Below are positions 51,503 through 60,485 of a stretch of 64,000 nt of DNA, piece after piece. The position numbers and the translations under genes are program-made. The DNA lies in NCBI GenBank assembly GCA_947307415.1, contig CAMZJA010000009.1:16003-80002 (forward strand), given 5' to 3'. The stretch's first letter is position 1; the number at the start of each line of letters is the position of its first letter. Source of the stretch: an uncultured Bacteroidales bacterium (lineage in GTDB: Bacteria; Bacteroidota; Bacteroidia; Bacteroidales; F082). The notes under the pieces are model-generated. The model saw only the letters and a list, made by a program, of their open reading frames with translations, did not search any database and was not told the DNA's origin.

Positions 51503-52813
51503 ATGGATATGCTCATTTTAGTACCGAAAACGACTAACCGTCTGCATTATATCTTTGACCTGATTCTCAAAGATCTGCTTGGTATTTCCTTTAAATTCAC
51601 CACCGACAACGAGACGTTCGCTTCGCACAACGGACCGAAATTTCATTATGGAAACAACCAGTTTTGGAATGAGCCTTTCCAGAAAGCTACAAGTCTGCTC
51701 TTCGAGCATGACATCACTGAAAAAGAATTGAAAATCGTTGATTATAAAGATGTTAAGGCTATTTTCCCGGTCTATAACGACAAGTCGATTCTTCCGTTCG
51801 ACATCTTCGCGGCGTCATTCTATCTGGTGTCGCGTTACGAGGAATATCTGCCACACATCAACGACAAATACAACCGATTCCAGGCCAAAGACTCTATCTT
51901 ATTCAAAATGAATATGTTAGAAAAGCCATTGGTCAATATTTGGGCAAAGGAATTAGGTAATATCTTAACAGCTATTTTCCCCGAAATACAGCTAAAAAAG
52001 AGACAGTTCACCTTCATCCCGACATATGACGTCGACGCAGCCTGGGCTTATAAAAGCAAAGGTATTTTCAGGACAGTGGCATCGTCGGCTCGCGACATTC
52101 TAAACCTGAATTTAAAAGAAGTCAAGAGAAGATGGAGGGTCATAACAGGCAAGGAGAAAGACCCGTTCGACACCTTCGACTACCAGCTGCAGCTGCAGAA
52201 GGAGCTGAACCTGCATCCTCTTTATTTCATCCTTTGCGGAGAATATGACCTTAACGACAAGAATATCTCGTTGAGAAACAATAACTTCCAGAATCTGATA
52301 AAACGCCTCGGCGACTATGCGAAGGTTGGTATTCATCCATCTTTCTCATCATATCTGAACAAGGAAAAAGTCAAGACAGAGGTGACGAATCTGTCGAAGG
52401 TGCTCAACCGCGAAATCACGACGAGTCGCCAGCATTTTTTGCGTCTACGACTGCCTTTGAGCTACCAGATACTCATCGATTTGGACATCACCGACGACTA
52501 CACCATGGGTTACGCCACATTGCCGGGATTCCGCGCAGGCATCGCCGACACTTACCGTTTCTTCGACCTTGAGCACGACAACGTGACGAACCTGAATATC
52601 CATCCGTTTGCCGTAATGGACGGCACTATGCGCGATTACCTCGACCTCAACGTCGACGAGTCGTACGAAAAAACCACAAAACTCATACAAGAAGTGAAAA
52701 ACGTTGGTGGAACGTTCATTTTGCTGTGGCATAACGAGACGCTCAGCGATGAGAAACGCTGGGTCGGCTGGACTACACTTTACAGAAAAATCATCGACTA
52801 CGCGCTCAACTAA
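51503..52813 (+). CDS. Polysaccharide deacetylase-like protein with DUF7033-type N-terminus
   Basis: The product has 436 residues from ATG 51503. The N-terminal 150 residues resemble the DUF7033 region preceding many Bacteroidota deacetylases (LPFDIFAASFYLVSRYEEYL). The C-terminal half is a NodB-like barrel with TYDVDAAWAYKSKGIFR, HPSFSSYLNKEKVKTEV (metal His) and FILLWHNETLSDEKRW. The canonical TFDDG motif is altered to TYDVD, so activity is uncertain. It overlaps the following acyltransferase gene by one base, and both may act in surface polysaccharide modification. Confidence 0.75.
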   Translation: MDMLILVPKTTNRLHYIFDLILKDLLGISFKFTTDNETFASHNGPKFHYGNNQFWNEPFQKATSLLFEHDITEKELKIVDYKDVKAIFPVYNDKSILPFDIFAASFYLVSRYEEYLPHINDKYNRFQAKDSILFKMNMLEKPLVNIWAKELGNILTAIFPEIQLKKRQFTFIPTYDVDAAWAYKSKGIFRTVASSARDILNLNLKEVKRRWRVITGKEKDPFDTFDYQLQLQKELNLHPLYFILCGEYDLNDKNISLRNNNFQNLIKRLGDYAKVGIHPSFSSYLNKEKVKTEVTNLSKVLNREITTSRQHFLRLRLPLSYQILIDLDITDDYTMGYATLPGFRAGIADTYRFFDLEHDNVTNLNIHPFAVMDGTMRDYLDLNVDESYEKTTKLIQEVKNVGGTFILLWHNETLSDEKRWVGWTTLYRKIIDYALN

Positions 52814-53754
52814 TGATACGCTATTTAACTCATAATCAGATAGATACGCAGCGTTGGGACGAATGTATCGCACAAAGTCCCAACAGCTTGGTGTATGTCT
52901 GGTCGTGGTATCTCGACGTGGTTCACCCTGGCTGGGAGGCATTGGTTGAAGATGATTATGAGAGTGTGATGCCTCTCGCTGGCAATAAAAAATTCGGCGT
53001 GAATTATCTTTTTCAGCCGTTTTTTACGCAGAAATTCGGAGTTTTTGGTAAAAAACCGGTGACGGAAGAAAAAATTGAGGAGTTTTTGAAAGAGATTCCG
53101 GGGAAATTCAAGTTTGCTGAAATTAATATTGGCGGCATCCTTAATGGCTTTAAGGCAGCCGCCACTAAAGATGTTAAGGCTCACAGAAACATTGAATTGG
53201 ATTTAGCCCCCGATTATTCAGTTTTAGCCGCCAACTACAATTCCAACACCAAGCGGAATCTCGCGAAAGCGAAAAAAGAAGGATTAACAGTTGTTGAAGA
53301 CGCCGAGCCATCGGCAATTGTTGAACTATTCAGAAAAAACAGAGGCAAAAACATCAAACATTGGGGCGACAAGGAATACAACCGGCTGCTGAGCTTAGTC
53401 AAAGCAGCGAAGAGCCACGTCGCTTGTCTTGTTTTGGGAGCCCAAGACTCTGACAATCAATTGATTGCAGGAGCATTCTTCATGATTAGCCACAATAAGA
53501 TAGTGTTTCTTTTCTCTGGCGCCGACGAGTCGAACAAAGAGAATCACGGGCTCACATTTTTGCTCGACCATGTCATCGAAAGATACAGCGGCACAACCAA
53601 TATTCTCGATTTCGAGGGCTCCGACAACGACGGATTAGCCAGGTTTTACAAGGGTTTTGGAGGAGAAGAAAAATATTATTGGGGATTTAGGCTCAACAAA
53701 CTGAATAAAATTTATAACTTTGCATTGCAAGTTTTCAAACGAAATAAAATTTAA
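52813..53754 (+). CDS. GNAT/FemAB-like acyltransferase
   Basis: The product has 313 residues. SPNSLVYVWSWYLDVVHPGW near the start and YNSNTKRNLAKAKKEGLTVV in the middle are typical of FemAB-like double-GNAT proteins. The C-terminal FLLDHVIERYSGTTNILDFE GSDNDGLARFYKGFG contains the acyl-CoA/tRNA-binding half. The acyl donor and target are unknown; a role on surface polysaccharide or peptidoglycan is inferred from the coupled upstream deacetylase-like gene (TAATG). There is no signal peptide, so it is cytoplasmic. Confidence 0.75.
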   Translation: MIRYLTHNQIDTQRWDECIAQSPNSLVYVWSWYLDVVHPGWEALVEDDYESVMPLAGNKKFGVNYLFQPFFTQKFGVFGKKPVTEEKIEEFLKEIPGKFKFAEINIGGILNGFKAAATKDVKAHRNIELDLAPDYSVLAANYNSNTKRNLAKAKKEGLTVVEDAEPSAIVELFRKNRGKNIKHWGDKEYNRLLSLVKAAKSHVACLVLGAQDSDNQLIAGAFFMISHNKIVFLFSGADESNKENHGLTFLLDHVIERYSGTTNILDFEGSDNDGLARFYKGFGGEEKYYWGFRLNKLNKIYNFALQVFKRNKI

Positions 53755-53760
53755 CAGACC

Positions 53761-54420
53761 ATGGTAAAAGTCATTGAATTAAGCACTTCGAATAGCATTA
53801 TCAACAACTACATCGCGGAGTTGAGAGATGTCAACGTGCAGACCGACAGAATGCGTTTTCGCAGAAACCTTGAGCGTATAGGCGAGCTTACAGCTTATGA
53901 AATAAGCAAAACCCTTGATTATGAGACGGTTTATGTCACCACGCCACTTGGCGAGAAGGAGACCAACATACTCGTCGAGCAGCCTGTCCTCGCTACCATC
54001 ATGCGCGCGGGATTGCCTCTGCATCAAGGCTTTTTGAACGTTTTCGACAAGGCCGACAACGCTTTCATCGCGGCGTACAGAAAATATGACAAAAACGAGG
54101 ACTTCGAGATCCGTATCGAATACTACTCAGCCGCCAACATCGACGGTCGCGTGCTGATGCTCGTCGACCCTATGCTCGCCACAGGCTCATCGCTGGTGCA
54201 GTGTCTCGACGGACTTCTTCACGAAGAGATGACACCGAAAAAGCTGCATCTCGTGGCTGTCATCGCCAGTGCCGAAGGTGTCGACTATGTTAAGAAAAAA
54301 CTCAGAAAATACGACGCTACGCTGTGGGTCGGAAGCATCGACGACGAGTTGACCGCGAAGGCATATATAGTACCGGGATTAGGTGACGCCGGCGACCTCG
54401 CCTACGGAGAAAAAGAATAA
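53761..54420 (+). CDS. upp: Uracil phosphoribosyltransferase
   Basis: Upp makes UMP from uracil and PRPP in the salvage pathway. The 219-residue protein has the uracil-site segment ATIMRAGLPLHQGFLNVFD and the PRPP loop VLMLVDPMLATGSSLVQCLD, with IVPGLGDAGDLAYGEKE at the C-terminus as in all Upp proteins. It follows the acyltransferase gene by 6 bp, so it is likely cotranscribed, although the functions are unrelated. Confidence 0.94.
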   Translation: MVKVIELSTSNSIINNYIAELRDVNVQTDRMRFRRNLERIGELTAYEISKTLDYETVYVTTPLGEKETNILVEQPVLATIMRAGLPLHQGFLNVFDKADNAFIAAYRKYDKNEDFEIRIEYYSAANIDGRVLMLVDPMLATGSSLVQCLDGLLHEEMTPKKLHLVAVIASAEGVDYVKKKLRKYDATLWVGSIDDELTAKAYIVPGLGDAGDLAYGEKE

Positions 54421-54431
54421 TCACACTCTCT

Positions 54432-54470
54432 CGTCATTTCGACCGGAGCGAAGCGTAGTGGAGAAATCTC
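54432..54470 (+). repeat. Family B repeat between upp and the NSS transporter
   Basis: CGTCATTTCGACCGGAGCGA then AGCGTAGTGGAGAAATCTC. It is a single arm in the same orientation as the left arm after the transporter (55859). Confidence 0.85.
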
Positions 54471-54503
54471 CGGCATTTTTTTTAATTATAATCAAATTAA
54501 ATT

Positions 54504-55847
54504 ATGAGTAATAAAGAAAGTTTCGGTTCAAAATTTGGAATCATAGCGGCAGCAGCAGGTTCCGCCATTGGATTGGGTAACATCTACCGTTTCCCTTGCG
54601 AGGCAGGTGCCAACGGCGGTGGTGCGTTTTTCATTGTATACCTCGCCATAGTGCTGCTCATGGGTCTTCCTCTGATGGTGTCGGAGTTCATCATCGGACG
54701 ACGTTCGGGCAAAAACCCTGTGGGCGCGTTCAAAACGCTAGCTCCTGACAGAAAAAGCTGGTCAGGAATAGGTTATATGGGTGTTGTCTGCGCGTTTCTC
54801 ATCCTAGCATTTTACTGCACAGTGGCAGGCTGGACCATCGACGCGGTGGGCAAATCAATCATCAACTATTACCACGGACTGGATAATGCCACCATCCAAA
54901 GAGACTTCAACAGCTTGATGAATGAGTCGTGGCAACCTATCTTGAGCGAAGGCATTTTCATATTCCTCACCGCATTCATCATCATTAAAGGTGTGACAAA
55001 AGGCATTGAGAAATACTCGAAAATCCTCATGCCGATTTTGTTGGGAATTCTTATCATTCTCGGTGTCAAATCGCTGACTTTGCCAGGCGCAGCTGATGGT
55101 GTGGAGTTTTTCCTTAAGCCCGACTTCTCTAAGATAACCGGCAAGGTGCTCATCAACGCGCTCGGACAGGCGTTTTTCTCGCTGAGTTTAGGCATGGGAT
55201 GTCTGATAACCTACGGCTCATACATCGCGAAGAAAGACAACCTCACCTCCACCGCATTCGCTGTGTGCATCAGCGATACTTTGATTGCAGTGCTGGCTGG
55301 TATCGTCATCTTCCCGGCGGCATTCTCGTTCGGCATCCGACCTGAGGCTGGTAATGAATTGGCATTTGTGACTTTGCCGATTTTGTTCAACCAGATGACA
55401 GGAGGCTATTTCTTCTGCCTCTTTTTCTTCCTGCTTTTGACAATCGCAGCCCTCACCTCATCAATCTCAGTTCTTGAAGTGCCGGTGCTGTTCTTGACCG
55501 AAGAATTGAAGATAAGCCGCAAAAAAGCCACTATTTACTCAGCAATCGGAGCATTCGTGCTTTGTGTCATCGCAAGTGAAAGTCTGCATGACGACACCCC
55601 GCTGAAGATTTTCGGCTTAAGAATCTTCGATGCCTTCGACGAGTTAACTTCAACATTCCTGATGACCATTGGAGGCTTGCTCACCGTGCTGTTCCTCGGC
55701 TGGAAGATGAAGAAGGCCGATTTCATGGACGAATATACCAACGGCGGCACCGTCAGCATGGGACTGAGAAAAATAATGTATTTCATCATAAAATTCCTTG
55801 CACCTATTGCAATTACAGTGATTTTGATAACGCAATTCATTAAATAA
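54504..55847 (+). CDS. Sodium-dependent transporter (NSS/SNF family)
   Basis: The 447-residue integral membrane protein has about eleven or twelve helices. The first helix shows the NSS signature GSAIGLGNIYRFPCEAGANG GGAFFIVYL with the unwound substrate/sodium site, and helix 6 reads INALGQAFFSLSLGMGCLIT YGSY. It imports an amino acid or related amine with sodium; the substrate cannot be read. The gene is bounded by family B repeats on both sides (54432-54470 and 55859-55950). Confidence 0.92.
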   Translation: MSNKESFGSKFGIIAAAAGSAIGLGNIYRFPCEAGANGGGAFFIVYLAIVLLMGLPLMVSEFIIGRRSGKNPVGAFKTLAPDRKSWSGIGYMGVVCAFLILAFYCTVAGWTIDAVGKSIINYYHGLDNATIQRDFNSLMNESWQPILSEGIFIFLTAFIIIKGVTKGIEKYSKILMPILLGILIILGVKSLTLPGAADGVEFFLKPDFSKITGKVLINALGQAFFSLSLGMGCLITYGSYIAKKDNLTSTAFAVCISDTLIAVLAGIVIFPAAFSFGIRPEAGNELAFVTLPILFNQMTGGYFFCLFFFLLLTIAALTSSISVLEVPVLFLTEELKISRKKATIYSAIGAFVLCVIASESLHDDTPLKIFGLRIFDAFDELTSTFLMTIGGLLTVLFLGWKMKKADFMDEYTNGGTVSMGLRKIMYFIIKFLAPIAITVILITQFIK

Positions 55848-55858
55848 CAACTCCTCTC

Positions 55859-55950
55859 GTCATTTCGAGTGGAGCGAAGCGGAATCGAGAAATCTCCTGC
55901 AAAATGAGTCGGAGGTTTCTCCACTCCCTTCAGTCGGTCGAAATGACGAC
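55859..55950. repeat. Complete inverted family B element
   Basis: The left arm (55859-55896) is GTCATTTCGAGTGGAGCGAA, then GCGGAATCGAGAAATCTC. After a 14-bp centre the right arm (55911-55950) is the near complement (GGAGGTTTCTCCACTCCCTT, then CAGTCGGTCGAAATGACGAC). This is the clearest whole unit of the family, about 92 bp, able to form a long hairpin. Confidence 0.88.
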
Positions 55951-55967
55951 AATCTAAACAAAATTTT

Positions 55968-56723
55968 ATGAAAACCGACAATTTTAAACGTTTTATGACA
56001 TTTTCGCGCGGCGAGCGCATTGCCATCACCACTATTGTTTCGGTGATTGTTATCATATTGATTATCAAATATTTAATCGTATTAAATCCACCCAAAAGAA
56101 CATATTTTGTTCACGATTTAGATTCGATTATCGAACGGCGTAATGCGGTGATGGATCCGATTAGGGTTGCCGATTCGATTGAGAAAGTTAAAGCCAGCAC
56201 GTCATTTCGAGCGCAGCGAAGCGGAGTCGAGAAATCCTCAACCAAGCACGTCGCGAAGCCTCGCAACAGCAATCAGGACAGCGTTGGCAGAGGATGTCTC
56301 GACAAGCTCGACATGACGACCACCAGAACAATCCTTAATCTCAACACTGCTGATACAACATCTTTGAAGCAATTGCCTGGAATCGGGTCGTCATTCGCGA
56401 AACGGATTGTCGAATATCGTGACAAATTGGGCGGCTATTGCGAAACTGAGCAACTGCTGGAGGTTTACCGAATGGATAGCGCTCGTTACAATGGGCTTAA
56501 AAATCAGGTGAAAATTGATTCAGTTTTTATTCCTAACAAATTGAGAATCAATAGCGATGCGTTTAAAGTTTTAGTAAAACACCCCTATCTGGAATACGAA
56601 GATGTAAAGAAAATTGTGAATCACCGCGAACAAAAAGGATTGATCACCTCGTGGGAGCAACTGACGAAGGTTGTTGGGGAGGCAATCAATCCGAGATTAA
56701 GATATTATGTCGATTATGAGTAA
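55968..56723 (+). CDS. ComEA-like helix-hairpin-helix membrane protein
   Basis: The 251-residue protein has one N-terminal membrane helix (IAITTIVSVIVIILIIKYLI) and an extracytoplasmic part with two HhH units: ILNLNTADTTSLKQLPGIGS SFAKRIVEYRDKLGG and FKVLVKHPYLEYEDVKKIVN HREQKG. These bind double-stranded DNA without sequence preference, as in ComEA of DNA uptake. Residues about 78-117, between the membrane helix and the HhH units, are wholly encoded by an inverted family B repeat (56200-56318). Competence genes are not otherwise present here. Confidence 0.82.
   Translation: MKTDNFKRFMTFSRGERIAITTIVSVIVIILIIKYLIVLNPPKRTYFVHDLDSIIERRNAVMDPIRVADSIEKVKASTSFRAQRSGVEKSSTKHVAKPRNSNQDSVGRGCLDKLDMTTTRTILNLNTADTTSLKQLPGIGSSFAKRIVEYRDKLGGYCETEQLLEVYRMDSARYNGLKNQVKIDSVFIPNKLRINSDAFKVLVKHPYLEYEDVKKIVNHREQKGLITSWEQLTKVVGEAINPRLRYYVDYE
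56200..56318. repeat. Inverted family B element in frame inside the ComEA-like gene
   Basis: The left arm (56200-56238) is CGTCATTTCGAGCGCAGCGA then AGCGGAGTCGAGAAATCCTC. The right arm (56291-56318) is AGGATGTCTCGACAAGCTCG then ACATGACG. The full 119 bp is open in the gene's frame and adds about 40 residues beginning SFRAQRSGVEKSS. Confidence 0.88.
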
Positions 56724-58841
56724 TCAACCAGCGTAGCTATGCATTCCGCCGAGGATGTAATTCACACCGAAATACGTCATCAGCACGCTTAGGAACGCCA
56801 AGATATTGAAAATGTGGAAATTCATAGGTTTTTGCAGTGCCGGCGCCATGTCTTTGTGCAAGGCTATGGCGTAAATCATGGTGGTGATGAGCGACCATGT
56901 CTCTTTAGGATCCCAACCCCAGTAAGTGCCCCAAGAGATGTTCGCCCACACGGCGCCGATCATGATGCCTAAGGCCAGACACATCACGGCTGGGAACAGC
57001 ATCGAACGGCTGACATCGGCCATGCGCTCGATTTCAAGCTGCGTTTTTTTATTGAAAACTCTGATAACTACAGCTGCCAACCCATTGATAAACATGAAAG
57101 CGAGCAAAGCATAAGCCACCATGATAACCGCAACGTGCAAGCCAAGAAGCGGCGACGAAAGCACTGGCACCAAAGGAGTGATCTTCGGGTTGGCGGAGCT
57201 CATCACCGAGACAAGCATCATCAAACCGCAGACAATCAAACCTGTAGCTATGGCATTGACCTTATCATTGTTCCTAAATGCGACGATTCCTGCAATAAGC
57301 AGCGACACCCAAGCCATAAAATGCTGAGTCTCGGCACTGTTTGCCAACGGAATATGGCCTGCCACGATCCAACGCAGAATAATCAGGAAAGTAAGAAATG
57401 CAAAAATCAACCAACTTATTGATACTGAAATATTTGCAACAAACTTAGGCATCTGTTTCGCAACAGCCGTAAAAACACAGTAAACAACAAAAAACACTAA
57501 TCCAAAAAACAACGAGAGATATGCCACGTAGTTGTATTTCGACCACGAGTTGTAGATTTTCTCGGTTTTAAAACGGAAATCAGAGGGCAAGGATGTCGTT
57601 CCATCGGCAGCGATGGCGTTTTTCTTTTGATAAGTCTTGATTTTCAATAATGTAGTCGAAAGTGTATTGAAGTCTTTTTTCATTACCAGTTCATTGAGGT
57701 AACCCCATGACTGTCGGATGAATACCCATTCGTCGTCGTTTAGGTTTTTGGGCAGCTCGTCGCTTGAGCAGAACCATTTCACGGTGCCGTCGCCCTTTTG
57801 GCAAGGATATATTTTAGTGAGTTTTCCTGATCTCAACGATAAAATCAGGTTGTTTATTTCTTCGGTTTTAGCATTTTTATTTTTACTGTGAGCTGAAGGT
57901 TTTTCAACCCTTTCATCTTTCCAATCGTCGTAATAGAACATCCAGCCCGAAAGTACCTGTTCAGACGTAAAACCTTTATAATTAGGCTTGCCGTAAAGCT
58001 TCATGGTAAAATCTTTGGCAAAAGTCTGCAATGGCGAGATTCGGCCACCGTAATAAATATAGATATCGCCGAAATCTGAAGCGACGTCTTTAGGCAATGT
58101 CCTGAGTTCTTTTGCCGAAGCAACCGAACCTATCATCATCATTATCAATAAGATAACGAGACTTCTCGCCGGTTTTGAGACAGGTTTTCCAGTAATTCTT
58201 TTTATAAACATCAGAAGCATTGAAATGGATAAAATAAGGTAGCCGCAGTAGGTTACGGCGATGCCATATGGGTCGTGTTGCACCATCAGAGTGCATCCGT
58301 TAAGGTCTTCGTCGAAATCCTCGTTGAAAAAGCGGAAATTATTGTATTTCAATATATTATTCATAGAAATCGTGCCTTCTTTAAGAATATTGCCATTAGC
58401 ATCGGTAAGCATGATGTTAGCCACATAATCGGCATGAGACATTGTTCCAGGGTAATAGACAATATCGAATTTTTTCAGGTTCACATTAAATGGAAAATTC
58501 ATTTGGTTCTCGTCTTGTGAATACGTCACAGCCGGCGTGTCAGTCGTCACGTGCACGCTGCCGTTCCGACTTGTGGTGTAAGAGAGGAAACCGCCGAGTA
58601 ATATCACGATTAGTGAGAGGTGCATCGCGAAAACCAGAGGGCGTTTCCATAGTTTGGTTTTGAAAATACTGTAAAGCGTTGTGGCAGCAAACACGAAAAG
58701 CATAGCCACGAACCACCATTTATCGTAGATATATGTTTTAACTAATGTGCTGATTATCAGTGTGATTATGGTGATAATCCATATTGAGAGGGAGGTAGAG
58801 ACGCACGGCCGTGCGTCTCTACGATTGTTTAACCAAATCAT
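56724..58841 (-). CDS. Cytochrome c biogenesis protein, ResB-like plus CcsA
   Basis: This 705-residue fusion handles heme delivery and apocytochrome ligation in system II cytochrome c maturation. The N-terminal third is ResB-like (LWKRPLVFAMHLSLIVILLG GFLSY; TMSHADYVANIMLTDANG). A periplasmic region follows, and the CcsA part ends with the heme-binding WWD-type motif ANISWGTYWGWDPKETWSLI near residue 637. The start ATG 58841 overlaps the upstream di-heme protein gene by 4 nt, so its output is tied to a c-type cytochrome substrate. A family A palindrome provides residues 7-15 (RDARPCVST). Confidence 0.9.
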   Translation of the reverse strand: MIWLNNRRDARPCVSTSLSIWIITIITLIISTLVKTYIYDKWWFVAMLFVFAATTLYSIFKTKLWKRPLVFAMHLSLIVILLGGFLSYTTSRNGSVHVTTDTPAVTYSQDENQMNFPFNVNLKKFDIVYYPGTMSHADYVANIMLTDANGNILKEGTISMNNILKYNNFRFFNEDFDEDLNGCTLMVQHDPYGIAVTYCGYLILSISMLLMFIKRITGKPVSKPARSLVILLIMMMIGSVASAKELRTLPKDVASDFGDIYIYYGGRISPLQTFAKDFTMKLYGKPNYKGFTSEQVLSGWMFYYDDWKDERVEKPSAHSKNKNAKTEEINNLILSLRSGKLTKIYPCQKGDGTVKWFCSSDELPKNLNDDEWVFIRQSWGYLNELVMKKDFNTLSTTLLKIKTYQKKNAIAADGTTSLPSDFRFKTEKIYNSWSKYNYVAYLSLFFGLVFFVVYCVFTAVAKQMPKFVANISVSISWLIFAFLTFLIILRWIVAGHIPLANSAETQHFMAWVSLLIAGIVAFRNNDKVNAIATGLIVCGLMMLVSVMSSANPKITPLVPVLSSPLLGLHVAVIMVAYALLAFMFINGLAAVVIRVFNKKTQLEIERMADVSRSMLFPAVMCLALGIMIGAVWANISWGTYWGWDPKETWSLITTMIYAIALHKDMAPALQKPMNFHIFNILAFLSVLMTYFGVNYILGGMHSYAG
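58795..58822. repeat. Family A 28-bp palindrome, copy 4 (inside the ccsA-type gene)
   Basis: GTAGAGACGCACGG then CCGTGCGTCTCTAC, a perfect palindrome, six codons after the start. It is read as RDARPCVST, the same frame as copies 1 and 2. Confidence 0.92.
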
Positions 58842-60466
58842 ATCGCTTCAATGAATTTTACGACAGCGTCTCTGTCTTTTTTAGATAATTCGCGGAATTT
58901 CTCCACTGTGCGGCGTGCGTCGCTCTGTGCGTTGCCGTGCCACATGATGGCCTCGATGACCGTTTGAGCGCGGCAGTCGTGCAAACGATCGCTTGAGCCC
59001 GTGCATATTGCCGAGAGTCCACGACCCCAGAGAGGTGTGGTGCGACACCATCCAGTGCGAATGTCGTTCTCCATGTGGAGCTTATGCTGGATGTAGTCGC
59101 TGTAAGGCCAAATCTTCTGGTGAGGATAACGTGGCAACCTTGAATCTGCGGTCTCGAAGAATCCAGCCGGATCGGTGAAGATATCGTCGCCAGTCTCCCA
59201 CGATGGACGGTGACAGTAGGCACAGCCTAAGCTTGAGAAGAGTTCTCTACCACGTTGAACCTCAGGATCGTCGAGATTTCTTGCGGCAGGGACAGCCAAT
59301 CCACGGTGCCACACCATGAAGTTGACGTAGTCTTCGTCTTTCATCTCAGGAACCTTCATCTCGGCTGGAATCTGGTCGTTCATCATGAGATAGTTGTAGA
59401 TGTCGTTTTCAACATTTCCTGTAAGGTTATACTGTGGGAAATAGTCGTAGAATTCAGCCTGCACGTCAGGGTCTTGCGATGCCTTCTGCGCGTAGGCGGC
59501 AGTCATGTAATGCCCCATCTTGGTGCGGTGCGTCACGTTGGTGATGTTCCAGATGGCGTTGGCGCCCGGAGCGTCCTGCAACGGGCCGCGTGTGAGGGCG
59601 TAGGTGTAACGTTTCGGGTGGTCGGTGTTGCCATAAAGACCTGTCGGAGCCCAGTCGGTGCCAGCCCACATGCCAGGGTTGATGCCATTTTGCATGTAGC
59701 CGTCGTTGAATTCCTTCTGATACTGCGCCTTCAGAGAGTCGTCAGGGATAGCGTCGATCAAGCCGGTGCCGTAGATTCCGATTGTCGACTCGAGACGCAC
59801 CACGACGTTGCTGTAAGGGATGTCGTTGCCACCCACCTGAAGCGGCACATAGTAAGCGTCTTCGTCGATGGTCACCTCAGGATAGGTCAGGCTGTAGGTC
59901 TCGCCGTCGTCGAAGCGGTTTCCCCACTCGTCGGTGTAGCTGAGCCAGTTGATGTGGATCCCATTTTCGTCGATAGGAGCCTTAAACGGCGCCACCGCCT
60001 TGGTCTGAGGCATACCAGTGAGCGAGCTGAGATACGTGTCGTTCTGGTCGGTTACGACAAGCAGATAGCCATTGCCCCAGTCGTCGGCACGATAGCGGTT
60101 CATGCGCATTCCATGGCCGTAGCCCGGATGGCAGGCGATACAGGAGCTGCGGATGTAGAGAGGACCCAACCCGTTGAACGGCTCGTTGTTTTGAGTGTAG
60201 GTGCGCTCAAAGAAATACTCGCCGTACTTGAATTGTGCCGTCAAACCAGCATTCACTGTAGCCGGTGTAGGGTCTTCGTAAGCTGTCTGGGTGGTGTTGA
60301 AAGTGGTTCCCAACTCACCGCCGGCATACGTGCCCTCGATAATTGTCGGAGCAGGAGCCGGCTCAGGTGCCGATGCCGTGGTTTTGTTCTCCTTTTTACA
60401 GGAAGCCATGGCCAGCACAAGCAAACACGCTGCGACAATTGCAGAAAAATGTTTGAGTTTTAACAT
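58838..60466 (-). CDS. Di-heme oxidoreductase-like c-type cytochrome lipoprotein
   Basis: The product has 542 residues. A lipoprotein signal (SAIVAACLLVLAMASCKKE) is followed by two c-type heme sites: CIACH near residue 110 (RSSCIACHPGYGHGMRMN) and CAYCH near residue 415 (SLGCAYCHRPSWE). The overall plan (TTFNTTQTAYEDPTPATVNA; LWGRGLSAICTGSSDRLHDC) fits the di-heme oxidoreductase/DUF1111 family, which often accompanies imelysins. It probably carries electrons or oxidises a metal in the periplasm. It is coupled by ATGA to the CcsA gene that would attach its hemes, and 19 bp separate it from the imelysin gene. Confidence 0.85.
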   Translation of the reverse strand: MLKLKHFSAIVAACLLVLAMASCKKENKTTASAPEPAPAPTIIEGTYAGGELGTTFNTTQTAYEDPTPATVNAGLTAQFKYGEYFFERTYTQNNEPFNGLGPLYIRSSCIACHPGYGHGMRMNRYRADDWGNGYLLVVTDQNDTYLSSLTGMPQTKAVAPFKAPIDENGIHINWLSYTDEWGNRFDDGETYSLTYPEVTIDEDAYYVPLQVGGNDIPYSNVVVRLESTIGIYGTGLIDAIPDDSLKAQYQKEFNDGYMQNGINPGMWAGTDWAPTGLYGNTDHPKRYTYALTRGPLQDAPGANAIWNITNVTHRTKMGHYMTAAYAQKASQDPDVQAEFYDYFPQYNLTGNVENDIYNYLMMNDQIPAEMKVPEMKDEDYVNFMVWHRGLAVPAARNLDDPEVQRGRELFSSLGCAYCHRPSWETGDDIFTDPAGFFETADSRLPRYPHQKIWPYSDYIQHKLHMENDIRTGWCRTTPLWGRGLSAICTGSSDRLHDCRAQTVIEAIMWHGNAQSDARRTVEKFRELSKKDRDAVVKFIEAI

Positions 60467-60485
60467 ATTATAATTAGTTTAGAAA

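Noticed and set aside
54432-55950. Insertion sequence or prophage borders around the transporter
   Set aside because: No transposase, integrase or target duplication could be seen; the flanking sequences belong to a dispersed repeat found throughout the window.
59255-60463. 402-codon open frame on the plus strand
   Set aside because: It is antisense to the di-heme protein gene, which has a lipobox, two CxxCH sites and operon coupling. The plus-strand product is rich in Val, Arg and His with no domain, as expected for a shadow frame.
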